Notes under the pieces: model-generated | Seen by the model: the letters and a program-made list of their open reading frames with translations, nothing else | Database searches by the model: none | What the model was told of the DNA's origin: nothing | Shown: positions 1-5,479 of the stretch, in pieces | Position numbering within the stretch: the stretch's first letter is position 1 | Layout of the letters: each line of letters starts with the position of its first letter | Position numbers and translations under genes: made by a program | From: Thermoplasmata archaeon | GTDB lineage: Archaea > Thermoplasmatota > Thermoplasmata > Lutacidiplasmatales > UBA184 | Length of the DNA stretch: 6,725 nucleotides | Direction: 5' to 3' | Assembly (NCBI GenBank): GCA_021828085.1 | Contig: JAKATE010000107.1 | Coordinates: 1 to 6,725 of the forward strand

Positions 1-828
1 GCGCCCGAGGGGCCCCCGGCCGAGGCGGAAGGGCCGCCGGTCCCAGGACCGGAGAGCTCCCCGGAGCTGCCGCCGGAAGGGACCGACGAGGAGGGGCTCG
101 CGGAGGCGCTCGCCGCCGACGAAGCGCTGGGCCGGGAAGCCGAGCTCCCTCCCCACGAGCACGAGCTGCCGCTCCACGACCATCCCTTCCCCTCCCACGA
201 CCACGAGCTTCCCGCCCACGAGCACGAGCCGTACCGTGACCAGCTGGAGAACCAGGAGGCGGACCTCTCCCAGCTGAAGGTCTCGCTGGCCAACCTCCGC
301 CAGAGCGTCGAGGACAAGGAGGAGGAGATCCGCGCGCTCCACGAGCGCGCGACGATGGCGGAGGAGGAGCGGGCGAGGCTCGCCGAGGAGCTCACCCGGG
401 TCCGGAACGAGCAGTCCCGCACCCCTGCGGGGGTCCCCGTGGTCGTCTACCGGAGCGAGGAGGGGGTGATCGACGCGGTCCACTGGATGCCCCTCGAGGC
501 CCCTGGAGGGGCCCACGGTCTCCTCGAGAGGCTCATCGAGTTCTGGCACCAGGAGGGTCTCAGCCTGGAGTTCTCCGGGCTCCCGCCGAACCTCTCGGTG
601 CGCGTCCGGGGCGACCGGGAGCTCCGCGGCTTCGAGATGGTGCCCTCCTCGGTCCTCTTCGTCCGGCTCTCGGCCCGCGAGAGGGCGAGGCTCCTTCCCC
701 CGACGGCGCCGGAGGCGGAGGGGTCGGAGCCGGCCGCCTCCCCCGGGGTGGAACCCGCGCCGGAGCACCCGAGGCCCCCCTCGGAGGCTTTCGACCTTCC
801 CCCGGACTCCACCGGCGCTCCAGAGTGA
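1..828 (+). CDS. Unrecognised His-rich, coiled-coil protein (5' partial)
   Basis: The frame is open from base 1 to a TGA at 826-828, giving 275 visible codons, so the N-terminus lies outside the window. I do not recognise the family. Residues 1-50 are acidic and rich in Pro, Gly, Glu and Ala. Residues 52-76 form four seven-residue repeats, each starting His-acid-His. Residues about 80-140 are charged and heptad-like and should form a coiled coil. Residues about 144-232 look like a small folded domain with alternating hydrophobic strands and one Trp/His-containing helix (IEFWHQEG, 179-186). The last 40 residues are a low-complexity Pro/Glu/Ala tail. I see no membrane segment in the visible part. 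The layout suggests a soluble scaffold or metal-binding protein, but no function can be assigned. An ATG at 355 lies inside the coiled coil; the open frame and continuous coiled-coil pattern before it argue against a start there. Confidence 0.7.
   Translation, partial: APEGPPAEAEGPPVPGPESSPELPPEGTDEEGLAEALAADEALGREAELPPHEHELPLHDHPFPSHDHELPAHEHEPYRDQLENQEADLSQLKVSLANLRQSVEDKEEEIRALHERATMAEEERARLAEELTRVRNEQSRTPAGVPVVVYRSEEGVIDAVHWMPLEAPGGAHGLLERLIEFWHQEGLSLEFSGLPPNLSVRVRGDRELRGFEMVPSSVLFVRLSARERARLLPPTAPEAEGSEPAASPGVEPAPEHPRPPSEAFDLPPDSTGAPE
154..228 (+). repeat. 21-bp (seven-codon) tandem histidine repeat in the coding frame
   Basis: Histidine codons fall at 154/160, 175/181, 196/202 and 217/223, so a His-x-His pair recurs exactly every 21 bases. 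The units read HEHELPL, HDHPFPS, HDHELPA and HEHE. The consensus is His-acid-His-(Glu/Pro)-hydrophobic-Pro-x. The DNA copies have diverged at several positions while the protein pattern holds. Paired histidines next to carboxylates are typical of Zn, Ni or Cu binding stretches; metal binding here is inference. Confidence 0.75.
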
Positions 829-848
829 GACCGGCGGGCGCGCTGTCG

Positions 849-867
849 GGGGGCTTATGTAGCCCCC
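849..867 (+). promoter_or_regulatory. TATA-like element inside a perfect inverted repeat
   Basis: CTTATGTA (854-861) is a rare AT-rich stretch in this GC-rich sequence. It lies about 27-34 nt before the ATG at 888, a distance that suits an archaeal promoter driving a leaderless or nearly leaderless transcript. The arms 849-855 and 861-867 are perfect 7-bp complements around a 5-nt loop (856-860), so the TATA-like core sits at the centre of a dyad. It could be a promoter overlapped by an operator, or an RNA hairpin ending the upstream gene. There is no T-tract after it, which weakens the terminator reading. Confidence 0.4.
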
Positions 868-887
868 GGACCCTGCCGCCCAGAGCG

Positions 888-1661
888 ATGGCGGGTCGGC
901 GTCTCGAGCCGAGGATCGTGGAGACCCGGCGCACACTCCTCAAGGGTTCCATGCTCGTGGTGGGCTTCCCCACCCACGGGCTCGTCGGCTCGGTGGCGGT
1001 GAGCTACCTGGTCCACTCCCTGGAGATGTCCCCCATCGGGCACATGCTCAGCGACCGCTTCCCCCCCACGGTGGTGATGGAGGCGGGGGTGGTGCAGCCC
1101 CCGGTCCGCCTCTACGCGAGCCGGCAGATCTGCGGCGTCGACGGGAAGTGCAGCCAGCTCGTGGCGGTGCTCTCGGACATCCAGCCCCCTCCCGAGCTCT
1201 TGAACCCCATCGGGGAGCGGCTGCTCGACTACGCCGAGGCGCGCGGCATCCAGCTCGTGGTGGCGCTCGAGGGCCAGCCGGTCGAGCAGCGCTCCCGCGG
1301 GGACGTGCGGGTGGTGGCCATGTGCAACTCTTCCGCCGTGGGCGTCCTCGAGAACTACCGGTTCCCCCGGGCCACGGGGCTGGTGACCGGCTTTGCGGGG
1401 GCCCTCCTCCTCGCCAGCGTTGGGCGCAAGCTCCCCGTGCTCTGCCTGGTGGCCCAGGCGCACAAGAGCCACCCGGACGCCCGCGCCGCCGCCCGGATGC
1501 TCGAGATCATCCGGCCCATGGTCCCGATGCTGGTCATCGACACCATGCCGCTCAAGCGCAAGGCCGAGGAGATCGAGGGCGAACTGCGACGGAACATCGT
1601 CCAGCAGCGCGCCTCGCTCAAGGAGCTCGAGGAGCCCGGCGGGGGTGAGATGTATCGTTGA
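888..1661 (+). CDS. PAC2-family proteasome assembly chaperone-like protein
   Basis: The 257-residue product matches the archaeal PAC2 family. LVVGFPTHGLVGSVAVSYLV (residues 23-42) is the family's N-terminal glycine motif, GFAGALLL (168-175) is the second glycine turn, and HPDARAAARMLEII follows near 195-208. PAC2 proteins resemble Pba1/Pba2 and archaeal PbaA/PbaB, which help assemble or cap the 20S proteasome in the cytosol. The C-terminus is a charged helix (KRKAEEIEGELRRN), a Gly-rich linker, and then Met-Tyr-Arg, which fits the hydrophobic-Tyr-X tail that inserts into the proteasome alpha ring. I chose ATG 888 because it begins shortly before the conserved core and follows the TATA-like element. 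A GTG at 825 in the same frame would add 21 unconserved-looking residues and overlap the previous stop codon. The gene's 3' end overlaps the acetyltransferase start by 17 bp. The family is clear; the exact PbaA-type role is inferred. Confidence 0.88.
   Translation: MAGRRLEPRIVETRRTLLKGSMLVVGFPTHGLVGSVAVSYLVHSLEMSPIGHMLSDRFPPTVVMEAGVVQPPVRLYASRQICGVDGKCSQLVAVLSDIQPPPELLNPIGERLLDYAEARGIQLVVALEGQPVEQRSRGDVRVVAMCNSSAVGVLENYRFPRATGLVTGFAGALLLASVGRKLPVLCLVAQAHKSHPDARAAARMLEIIRPMVPMLVIDTMPLKRKAEEIEGELRRNIVQQRASLKELEEPGGGEMYR
1629..1634 (+). promoter_or_regulatory. Possible ribosome binding site for the GTG-started acetyltransferase
   Basis: GAGGAG ends 10 nt before GTG 1645, inside the PAC2 coding region. 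This is compatible with Shine-Dalgarno pairing and supports the GTG start, which lacks any nearby in-frame ATG competitor. GAGGAG is also a common Glu-Glu codon pair here, so it could be coincidental. Confidence 0.35.
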
Positions 1662-2151
1662 CAGCGCCCCGGGTCCGTCACCGGCGGCCCCCCTGGTTCC
1701 CTCCCCGAGGGCCTTCTACCTGAGGAACTTCCATCCGCGGGACATCCCGCGGATCGCGCTCATCGTCGCCGACGCCCTCCGCGAGCACTACGAGCCGTCG
1801 CTCTACCTGTCGCTCTCGCAGCAGTGGCCGGAGGGGTTCCTGGTCGCCCAGGACCGGATGGCGGAACCCCAGGGTTTCCTCCTGGGGGTGAACCAGACCC
1901 CGGGCGAGGGGCGGATCCTCATGTTCGCCGTGGACCGGGAGTGGCGGAACCTCCACTTGGGCCGGGCGCTGATGCTGGAGTTCCTCCGGCGCAGCCGTGC
2001 CCGGGGGCTCGCCCGGGTCACGCTCGAGGTGCGCGTCGGGAACCGGACGGCGATCCGGTTCTACACCCGCTTCGGCTTCACCGTCACGGACCGGCTGCAC
2101 GCCTACTACTCGGACGGGGAGAGCGGCTACCAGATGACCCTCGATCTCTGA
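1645..2151 (+). CDS. GNAT N-acetyltransferase, RimI/Ard1-like
   Basis: From GTG 1645 the product is 168 residues. It would use acetyl-CoA to acetylate a primary amine, most likely the N-terminal alpha-amine of proteins. A GNAT core is visible: the beta4/alpha3 acetyl-CoA region reads MFAVDREWRNLHLGRALM (93-110), then LEVRVGN (127-133), AIRFYTRFGF (136-145) and YYSDGESGYQM (154-164). The last block closely resembles the YYxDGExA signature of RimI and Ard1/Naa10 enzymes. The pyrophosphate-binding loop is RNLHLG, so the usual first glycine of RxxGxG is a histidine. The first 22 residues are Pro/Ser-rich and look disordered. The next in-frame ATG (1858) would cut into the domain, so the GTG, which overlaps the end of the PAC2 gene, is preferred. 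The overlap suggests cotranscription. A different amine substrate cannot be excluded. Confidence 0.85.
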   Translation: MRCIVDSAPGPSPAAPLVPSPRAFYLRNFHPRDIPRIALIVADALREHYEPSLYLSLSQQWPEGFLVAQDRMAEPQGFLLGVNQTPGEGRILMFAVDREWRNLHLGRALMLEFLRRSRARGLARVTLEVRVGNRTAIRFYTRFGFTVTDRLHAYYSDGESGYQMTLDL

Positions 2152-2154
2152 GGG

Positions 2155-2184
2155 CGCGTCTTCGCGAGCGGACGGCGTCTTTTT
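2155..2184 (+). terminator. Weak hairpin plus T-tract after the acetyltransferase
   Basis: A 4-bp stem (2155-2158 with 2163-2166, loop 2159-2162) starts 3 nt after the acetyltransferase stop codon and is followed by TTTTT at 2180-2184, the only five-T run I see on the plus strand. Archaeal termination often relies on T-tracts alone. The same T-rich stretch could instead be a degenerate promoter element for the CBS gene, whose candidate starts are 13 and 34 nt downstream. Confidence 0.3.
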
Positions 2185-2217
2185 CTGGCCGAGGAGATGC
2201 TCCCGCGACAGACTACC

Positions 2218-3459
2218 ATGGCGACCGAGTGGCCCACCGCCGGGGAGATGATGACGTCGGACACCGTCCGCGCGGACGCTGACGAACCGCTCTCGGCCGT
2301 CGTGGGCGCCATGCGCGCCCGCGACATCCACGAGGTCCCCGTGCTCCGGCGGGGGAAGCTCGTCGGGATGGTGCTGCTCGAGGCCCTCGCGCGCCGCCCG
2401 ATCCTCCCCATCAGCGCCAAGGCCGAGCACGTGATGGTCGTCCCGCCCACGCTCTCCCCCGGGGACCCGCTGCCCGTGGTCGCTCAGCGGCTACTGGAGA
2501 CCGGCCGGAGGGCGGCGTGCGTGGTCGACCCCCGGAGCGGCAGGCTCCTCGGCATCGTCTCGCGCGCCGACCTGGTGCGCGCCTCGGTCAAGGAGAAGGT
2601 CCTCGCGGACACCCCGGTCCTCCCGGTGGCGACCCCTCCCACCCGGTCCCTCCGGGAGGGCGACTCCCTCCGAAGCCTCATGGCCGACCTCCGTCCGCTC
2701 GAGGAGAGCGCGCTCCCGGTGCTCGACAAGAACGGTCGACTCCAGGGAGCCCTCGCCCTCCGGGACGTGGTCAAGGCCTTCTGGCGCCCGGTCCGCCCGG
2801 GAAAGCGCGACGCCGCCGGGAGGGAGCGCCCGACGGACCCGACCGTCGGGAGCCTGATGAGCCGTCCAGCCGTCAGCGTCCCCCGGGAGGCGACCGTGGG
2901 GGAGGCCTGCCGGGCGATGGCCCGCCATTCCCTCACCAGCGTCTTCGTCGAGGATGGCGAGGAGCTGCTCGCCGTCTTCTCGGAGGGGGACCTGCTCCGC
3001 CTGGCCCAGCGCCAGCAGCCGGGAGAGGGGGTCTACGTCGAGGTCACGGGCTTCCCGCCGGGCACCGATCCCCGCCTCTTGAGCGACCTCGACCGGGTCA
3101 TCTCCCGGGGGCTCCATCGCGTCGGCCGGCTCCTGGAGGTCCGTACCCTCTCCGTCCACGTCACCCCCCGAGGGGAGAAGCGCACCGGCCAGGTCACCGT
3201 GGGGCTGCGGGCGCACGCGGACCGGGACTCCCTCTGGGTCGAGCGCTCCGACTGGGACGTGCTGCGCGCCGCAACCCTCGGCCTCGAGGAGCTCGAGCGG
3301 CAGGCCCGTGAGCTCAAGGAGACCCGCCAGGACCTCCGGCGCGAGGCGACCTCCTCCCGGGTCCTCCCCCCGACGAGCATCCAGCTCACCGGGGAGCCCG
3401 AGCTGGAGCTCAAGCTCGACCGCTCTCTCCCCGAGACCCCCCGCCGGCGAAGGAGGTAG
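2218..3459 (+). CDS. Four-CBS-domain protein with C-terminal HPF/RaiA-like domain
   Basis: Counted from ATG 2218 the protein is 413 residues. Four CBS repeats are visible at about 7-60, 66-123, 129-190 and 208-263. Their typical endings are KLVGMVLLEAL, RLLGIVSRADLV, RLQGALALRDVV and ELLAVFSEGDLL; the third is the most degenerate. CBS pairs (Bateman modules) usually bind AMP, ATP or S-adenosylmethionine. Residues about 271-368 (bases about 3028-3324) resemble the ribosome hibernation factor HPF/RaiA fold: a YVEVTGF strand, a helix, LSVHVTP, QVTVGLRAH, then DWDVLRAATLGLEELERQ, which mirrors the family's closing helix pattern (D-x-Y-x-A-I-D-x-A-x-D-x-L-x-R-Q). The tail is charged and ends in five arginines. 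The likely role is nucleotide-controlled binding to ribosomes, but this is inference. An in-frame ATG at 2197 adds seven residues; it directly abuts GAGGAG, too close for a normal ribosome binding site. The stop codon lies next to the NAC ribosome binding site. The CBS part is certain, the HPF part moderately so. Confidence 0.85.
   Translation: MATEWPTAGEMMTSDTVRADADEPLSAVVGAMRARDIHEVPVLRRGKLVGMVLLEALARRPILPISAKAEHVMVVPPTLSPGDPLPVVAQRLLETGRRAACVVDPRSGRLLGIVSRADLVRASVKEKVLADTPVLPVATPPTRSLREGDSLRSLMADLRPLEESALPVLDKNGRLQGALALRDVVKAFWRPVRPGKRDAAGRERPTDPTVGSLMSRPAVSVPREATVGEACRAMARHSLTSVFVEDGEELLAVFSEGDLLRLAQRQQPGEGVYVEVTGFPPGTDPRLLSDLDRVISRGLHRVGRLLEVRTLSVHVTPRGEKRTGQVTVGLRAHADRDSLWVERSDWDVLRAATLGLEELERQARELKETRQDLRREATSSRVLPPTSIQLTGEPELELKLDRSLPETPRRRRR
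3451..3457 (+). promoter_or_regulatory. Strong Shine-Dalgarno site for NAC
   Basis: AGGAGGT ends 8 nt before ATG 3466 and is the best ribosome binding site in the window. Its last base is the first base of the TAG stop codon of the CBS-HPF gene, and a second GGAGG follows at 3459-3463. Ribosomes finishing the upstream gene would therefore sit on this site, which suggests translational coupling. Confidence 0.7.
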
Positions 3460-3465
3460 GAGGCC

Positions 3466-3861
3466 ATGATCCCCGGCGGGCGGCTCAACGACCGCAACAT
3501 GCGCATCATGATGAAGCGCATGGGGATGACCACGGAGGAGATCTCCGAGGTCGAGGAGGTCATCATCCGCCGGAAGGACGACGAGCTCGTCCTGGAGTCC
3601 CCGGAGGTGACGGTGATCACGGTCCAGGGCGTGAAGACCTTCCAGGTCGTGGGGGAGCCGAAGAGCCGCCCCCGGACCCCGTCGGCCGCCGCGGGCACAG
3701 GGAACGCCCCGCCCGCTCCCCCGCCGTTCACCGAGGAGGATGTGGCCATGGTCATGGACCACGCCCACGTGGAACGCGCCGAGGCGGAGGGTGCACTCCG
3801 CGAGGCCGGCGGAGAGCCCGCCGAGGCCATCCTGCATCTCCTCGCCCGGCGCAAGGGCTGA
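3466..3861 (+). CDS. nac: Nascent polypeptide-associated complex protein (NAC alpha type)
   Basis: The 131-residue product has the archaeal NAC layout. Residues 1-22 (MIPGGRLNDRNMRIMMKRMG then MT) match the conserved start with its basic/methionine-rich helix. Residues about 23-64 form the NAC beta-sandwich region, with VEEVIIRRKDDELVLESPEV and the closing TFQVVGEP. A Pro/Ala-rich linker (about 65-88) leads to a C-terminal UBA domain (89-126: TEEDVAMVMDHA, then ALREAGGEPAEAILHLL). Archaeal NAC forms homodimers that bind ribosomes near the exit tunnel and contact emerging chains. The UBA domain has Gly-Glu where Gly-Asp is usual, a mild substitution. The linker is fairly long for the family. 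The start is fixed by a strong ribosome binding site, and the gene begins 6 nt after the CBS-HPF stop codon. Confidence 0.95.
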   Translation: MIPGGRLNDRNMRIMMKRMGMTTEEISEVEEVIIRRKDDELVLESPEVTVITVQGVKTFQVVGEPKSRPRTPSAAAGTGNAPPAPPPFTEEDVAMVMDHAHVERAEAEGALREAGGEPAEAILHLLARRKG

Positions 3862-3875
3862 CCGAGCTTCCGGCC

Positions 3876-4322
3876 TTGAGCGCCCTGGTCTTCCCCTTCC
3901 AGGAGTGCGTGGAGGCGAACCTCTGGACCGCCTCCCCCGTGCGCATCCTGCTGCTCAAACGGACCCCGGCCCGGGGGGGTTTCTGGCAACCCGTGAGCGG
4001 TCGCGTGGAAGCGCGCGACGGCACCTTCCCCGCCGCGGTCCGCCGGGAGGTCCTGGAGGAGACCGGGTTCCGTCTCGCCGGGCCGCTCGAGGACCTCGAC
4101 TGGAGCTACGCCTTTCCCGGGCGCGACGGGAGGACCTGGCGGGTGCACGCCTTTGCCGCGGAGCTCCCCAGACCCTCCCCCCCCACCCTCTCGGACGAGC
4201 ACACCGAATGGGCCTGGCTCCCCCCGGGGGAGGCGCTGCGCACGCTGAGCCTCCCGGACAACCGCGACGCCCTGAGACGCCTGCTGGCCCGGCAGAGCTC
4301 GCGGGGATCCGGTCCGCGATAG
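3876..4322 (+). CDS. Nudix hydrolase
   Basis: From TTG 3876 the product is 148 residues, a normal length for a single Nudix domain. Nudix enzymes hydrolyse a nucleoside diphosphate linked to another group, using Mg or Mn. The Nudix box spans residues 42-65: GRVEARDGTFPAAV then RREVLEETGF. The metal-binding REVLEETG core is intact, but the stretch before it has one extra residue and an Asp where the first Glu is usual. FWQPVSGRVE (36-45) resembles the WQxVTGxVE stretch of NudB-type dihydroneopterin triphosphate/dNTP pyrophosphatases, and EHTEWAWLPPGEAL (108-121) is the usual C-terminal block. The substrate cannot be read from sequence. There is no ATG near the domain start; the TTG lies 14 nt after the NAC stop codon and is the most upstream plausible start. 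Confidence 0.88.
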   Translation: MSALVFPFQECVEANLWTASPVRILLLKRTPARGGFWQPVSGRVEARDGTFPAAVRREVLEETGFRLAGPLEDLDWSYAFPGRDGRTWRVHAFAAELPRPSPPTLSDEHTEWAWLPPGEALRTLSLPDNRDALRRLLARQSSRGSGPR

Positions 4323-4349
4323 GGCCCCGGGCTGCGGGTGAGCCGGAGG

Positions 4350-4397
4350 CGCCCCCCCTGGGAGGGGGCGGCGACGGGGAAGGTTCTTGCCCTCCCC
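4350..4397 (+). other. Two consecutive GC-rich inverted repeats upstream of dph2
   Basis: In the 103-nt gap between the Nudix gene and dph2, 4350-4356 pairs perfectly with 4364-4370 (7 bp, 7-nt loop). Next, 4376-4383 pairs with 4390-4397 at 7 of 8 positions around the loop TTCTTG. No T-tract follows either one. They could shape the dph2 leader, end the upstream transcript or bind a regulator. GC-rich sequence forms such pairings by chance more readily than AT-rich sequence. I see no convincing TATA box in this gap. Confidence 0.35.
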
Positions 4398-4410
4398 GGC
4401 GGTCAAATGA

Positions 4411-4416
4411 GGGAGG
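4411..4416 (+). promoter_or_regulatory. Ribosome binding site deciding the dph2 GTG start
   Basis: GGGAGG ends 9 nt before GTG 4426, a good Shine-Dalgarno distance. It supports this GTG over the in-frame ATG at 4495. Confidence 0.55.
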
Positions 4417-4425
4417 AGCGGGAGC

Positions 4426-5472
4426 GTGGAGGAGCGCGGGGTGGTGGATCCTGGCCGTGACTCCCCGGACCCTCCGTACCGGGTCTACGCGACGATGGAG
4501 GGGAGCCTGCTCGAGGACCTCCGTGCCGCAAGGCACCGGAAGATCGTCCTCCAGACCCCGGCCGGCCTCCTCCGCAACGCCACCGACCTCGCATCCCAGA
4601 TCCGGGAGGCGACCGGGACGCCCGTCGTGACGCTCGTCCGGGCCTGCTTCGGAGCGTGCGACCCGCCCTCCCCGGAGGAGGCGCCGGGGGCCGACGCGCT
4701 CGTCACGCTCGGCCACGCCCCGATCCCCAACATGCGACGGCATCTGACCACCTACTTCGTGGAGATGCGTCAGAAAGGCAAGGACCCGGAACTGCTCGCC
4801 GAGACGGTGAGGAGCGCGAAGCTCCCGTCGAGGCTCGGGCTGGTGGCCTCCATCCAGCACCTCGACCTTCTGCCCGCGCTCGCCCGAGAGCTCGGGGTGC
4901 GGGGCACCGAGACCCGTATCGGCCAGGGCGGACGGCGGCTTGCCTACCTCGGCCAAGCGCTCGGGTGCAACTACACCTCCGCCGAGTCGGTCTCCCGGGA
5001 GGTGGAGGGGTACCTCTTCGTGGGGACGGGACGCTTCCACCCCCTGGGGCTCGCCTTCGCGGTGGAGCAGCCGGTCTGGGCGCTCGACCCGCTCTCCGGG
5101 GCCCTCAGCGAACCGTTGGACCGGGAGCGGCTCATCCGGCGCCGCCTGCTCACCATCGCCCAGGCGACCCCGGCCCGGCGCTGGGGGATCCTCGCGAGCG
5201 CCTTCGACGGACAGAACCGGCTCGGGATGGCCGCGACGCTGAAGGCCCGGGCCGAGGCGCACGGGCGGCAGGCCGAGATCCTCATCTTCGACCGGCTCGA
5301 CCCGGCCGACCTCCTGGGCCGCGACCTGGAAGCGTACGTCTCCACCGCCTGCCCCCGGATCGCCCTCGACGACGGGGAGCTGTTCGAGCGCCCCCTCCTC
5401 ACGGCCCCGGAGTTCCTCTCCGCCCTGGGGGAGCGCCCGCTGCTCCCCTACCGCTTCGACACGTACGCCTGA
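4426..5472 (+). CDS. dph2: Diphthamide biosynthesis enzyme Dph2
   Basis: The 348-residue product is the archaeal Dph2, which makes the first step of diphthamide on the conserved histidine of elongation factor 2. It transfers a 3-amino-3-carboxypropyl group from S-adenosylmethionine by a non-canonical radical mechanism, as a cytosolic homodimer holding a [4Fe-4S] cluster. The three cluster cysteines, one per domain, are all present: Cys78 in CFGACD, Cys181 in LGCNYTSAESV and Cys309 in STACPRIALDD. Their spacing (103 and 128 residues) fits the known archaeal enzyme. QTPAGLLRNA (43-52) and FVGTGRFHPLGLA (198-210) are further family blocks. GTG 4426 is chosen for its ribosome binding site; ATG 4495 (residue 24) is possible and would still keep all domains. 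The DUF131 gene follows after only 7 nt, so the two are probably cotranscribed. Confidence 0.95.
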   Translation: MEERGVVDPGRDSPDPPYRVYATMEGSLLEDLRAARHRKIVLQTPAGLLRNATDLASQIREATGTPVVTLVRACFGACDPPSPEEAPGADALVTLGHAPIPNMRRHLTTYFVEMRQKGKDPELLAETVRSAKLPSRLGLVASIQHLDLLPALARELGVRGTETRIGQGGRRLAYLGQALGCNYTSAESVSREVEGYLFVGTGRFHPLGLAFAVEQPVWALDPLSGALSEPLDRERLIRRRLLTIAQATPARRWGILASAFDGQNRLGMAATLKARAEAHGRQAEILIFDRLDPADLLGRDLEAYVSTACPRIALDDGELFERPLLTAPEFLSALGERPLLPYRFDTYA

Positions 5473-5479
5473 GCCCCGG

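Noticed and set aside
825..887. GTG start at 825 for the PAC2 gene, overlapping the preceding stop codon
   Set aside because: It adds 21 residues unlike PAC2 family N-termini and would place the TATA-like element and dyad inside the coding region. ATG 888 fits better, though this is not proven.
1393..1644. Extension of the acetyltransferase upstream to ATG 1393
   Set aside because: The added residues are Ser/Arg/Pro-rich shadow sequence lying within the conserved PAC2 frame; the GNAT domain begins after the GTG at 1645.
2491..3837. Long minus-strand open frame (about 448 codons) opposite the CBS-HPF and NAC genes
   Set aside because: It lies antisense to two clearly recognisable genes, has low-complexity Gly/Arg/His composition and no family motif. 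Long antisense frames are expected at this GC content.
3033..5262. Two further long minus-strand frames (3033-4406 and 3955-5262)
   Set aside because: They cover NAC, Nudix and dph2, whose motifs are unambiguous on the plus strand; the antisense products are Arg/Gly/Pro-rich with no recognisable domain.
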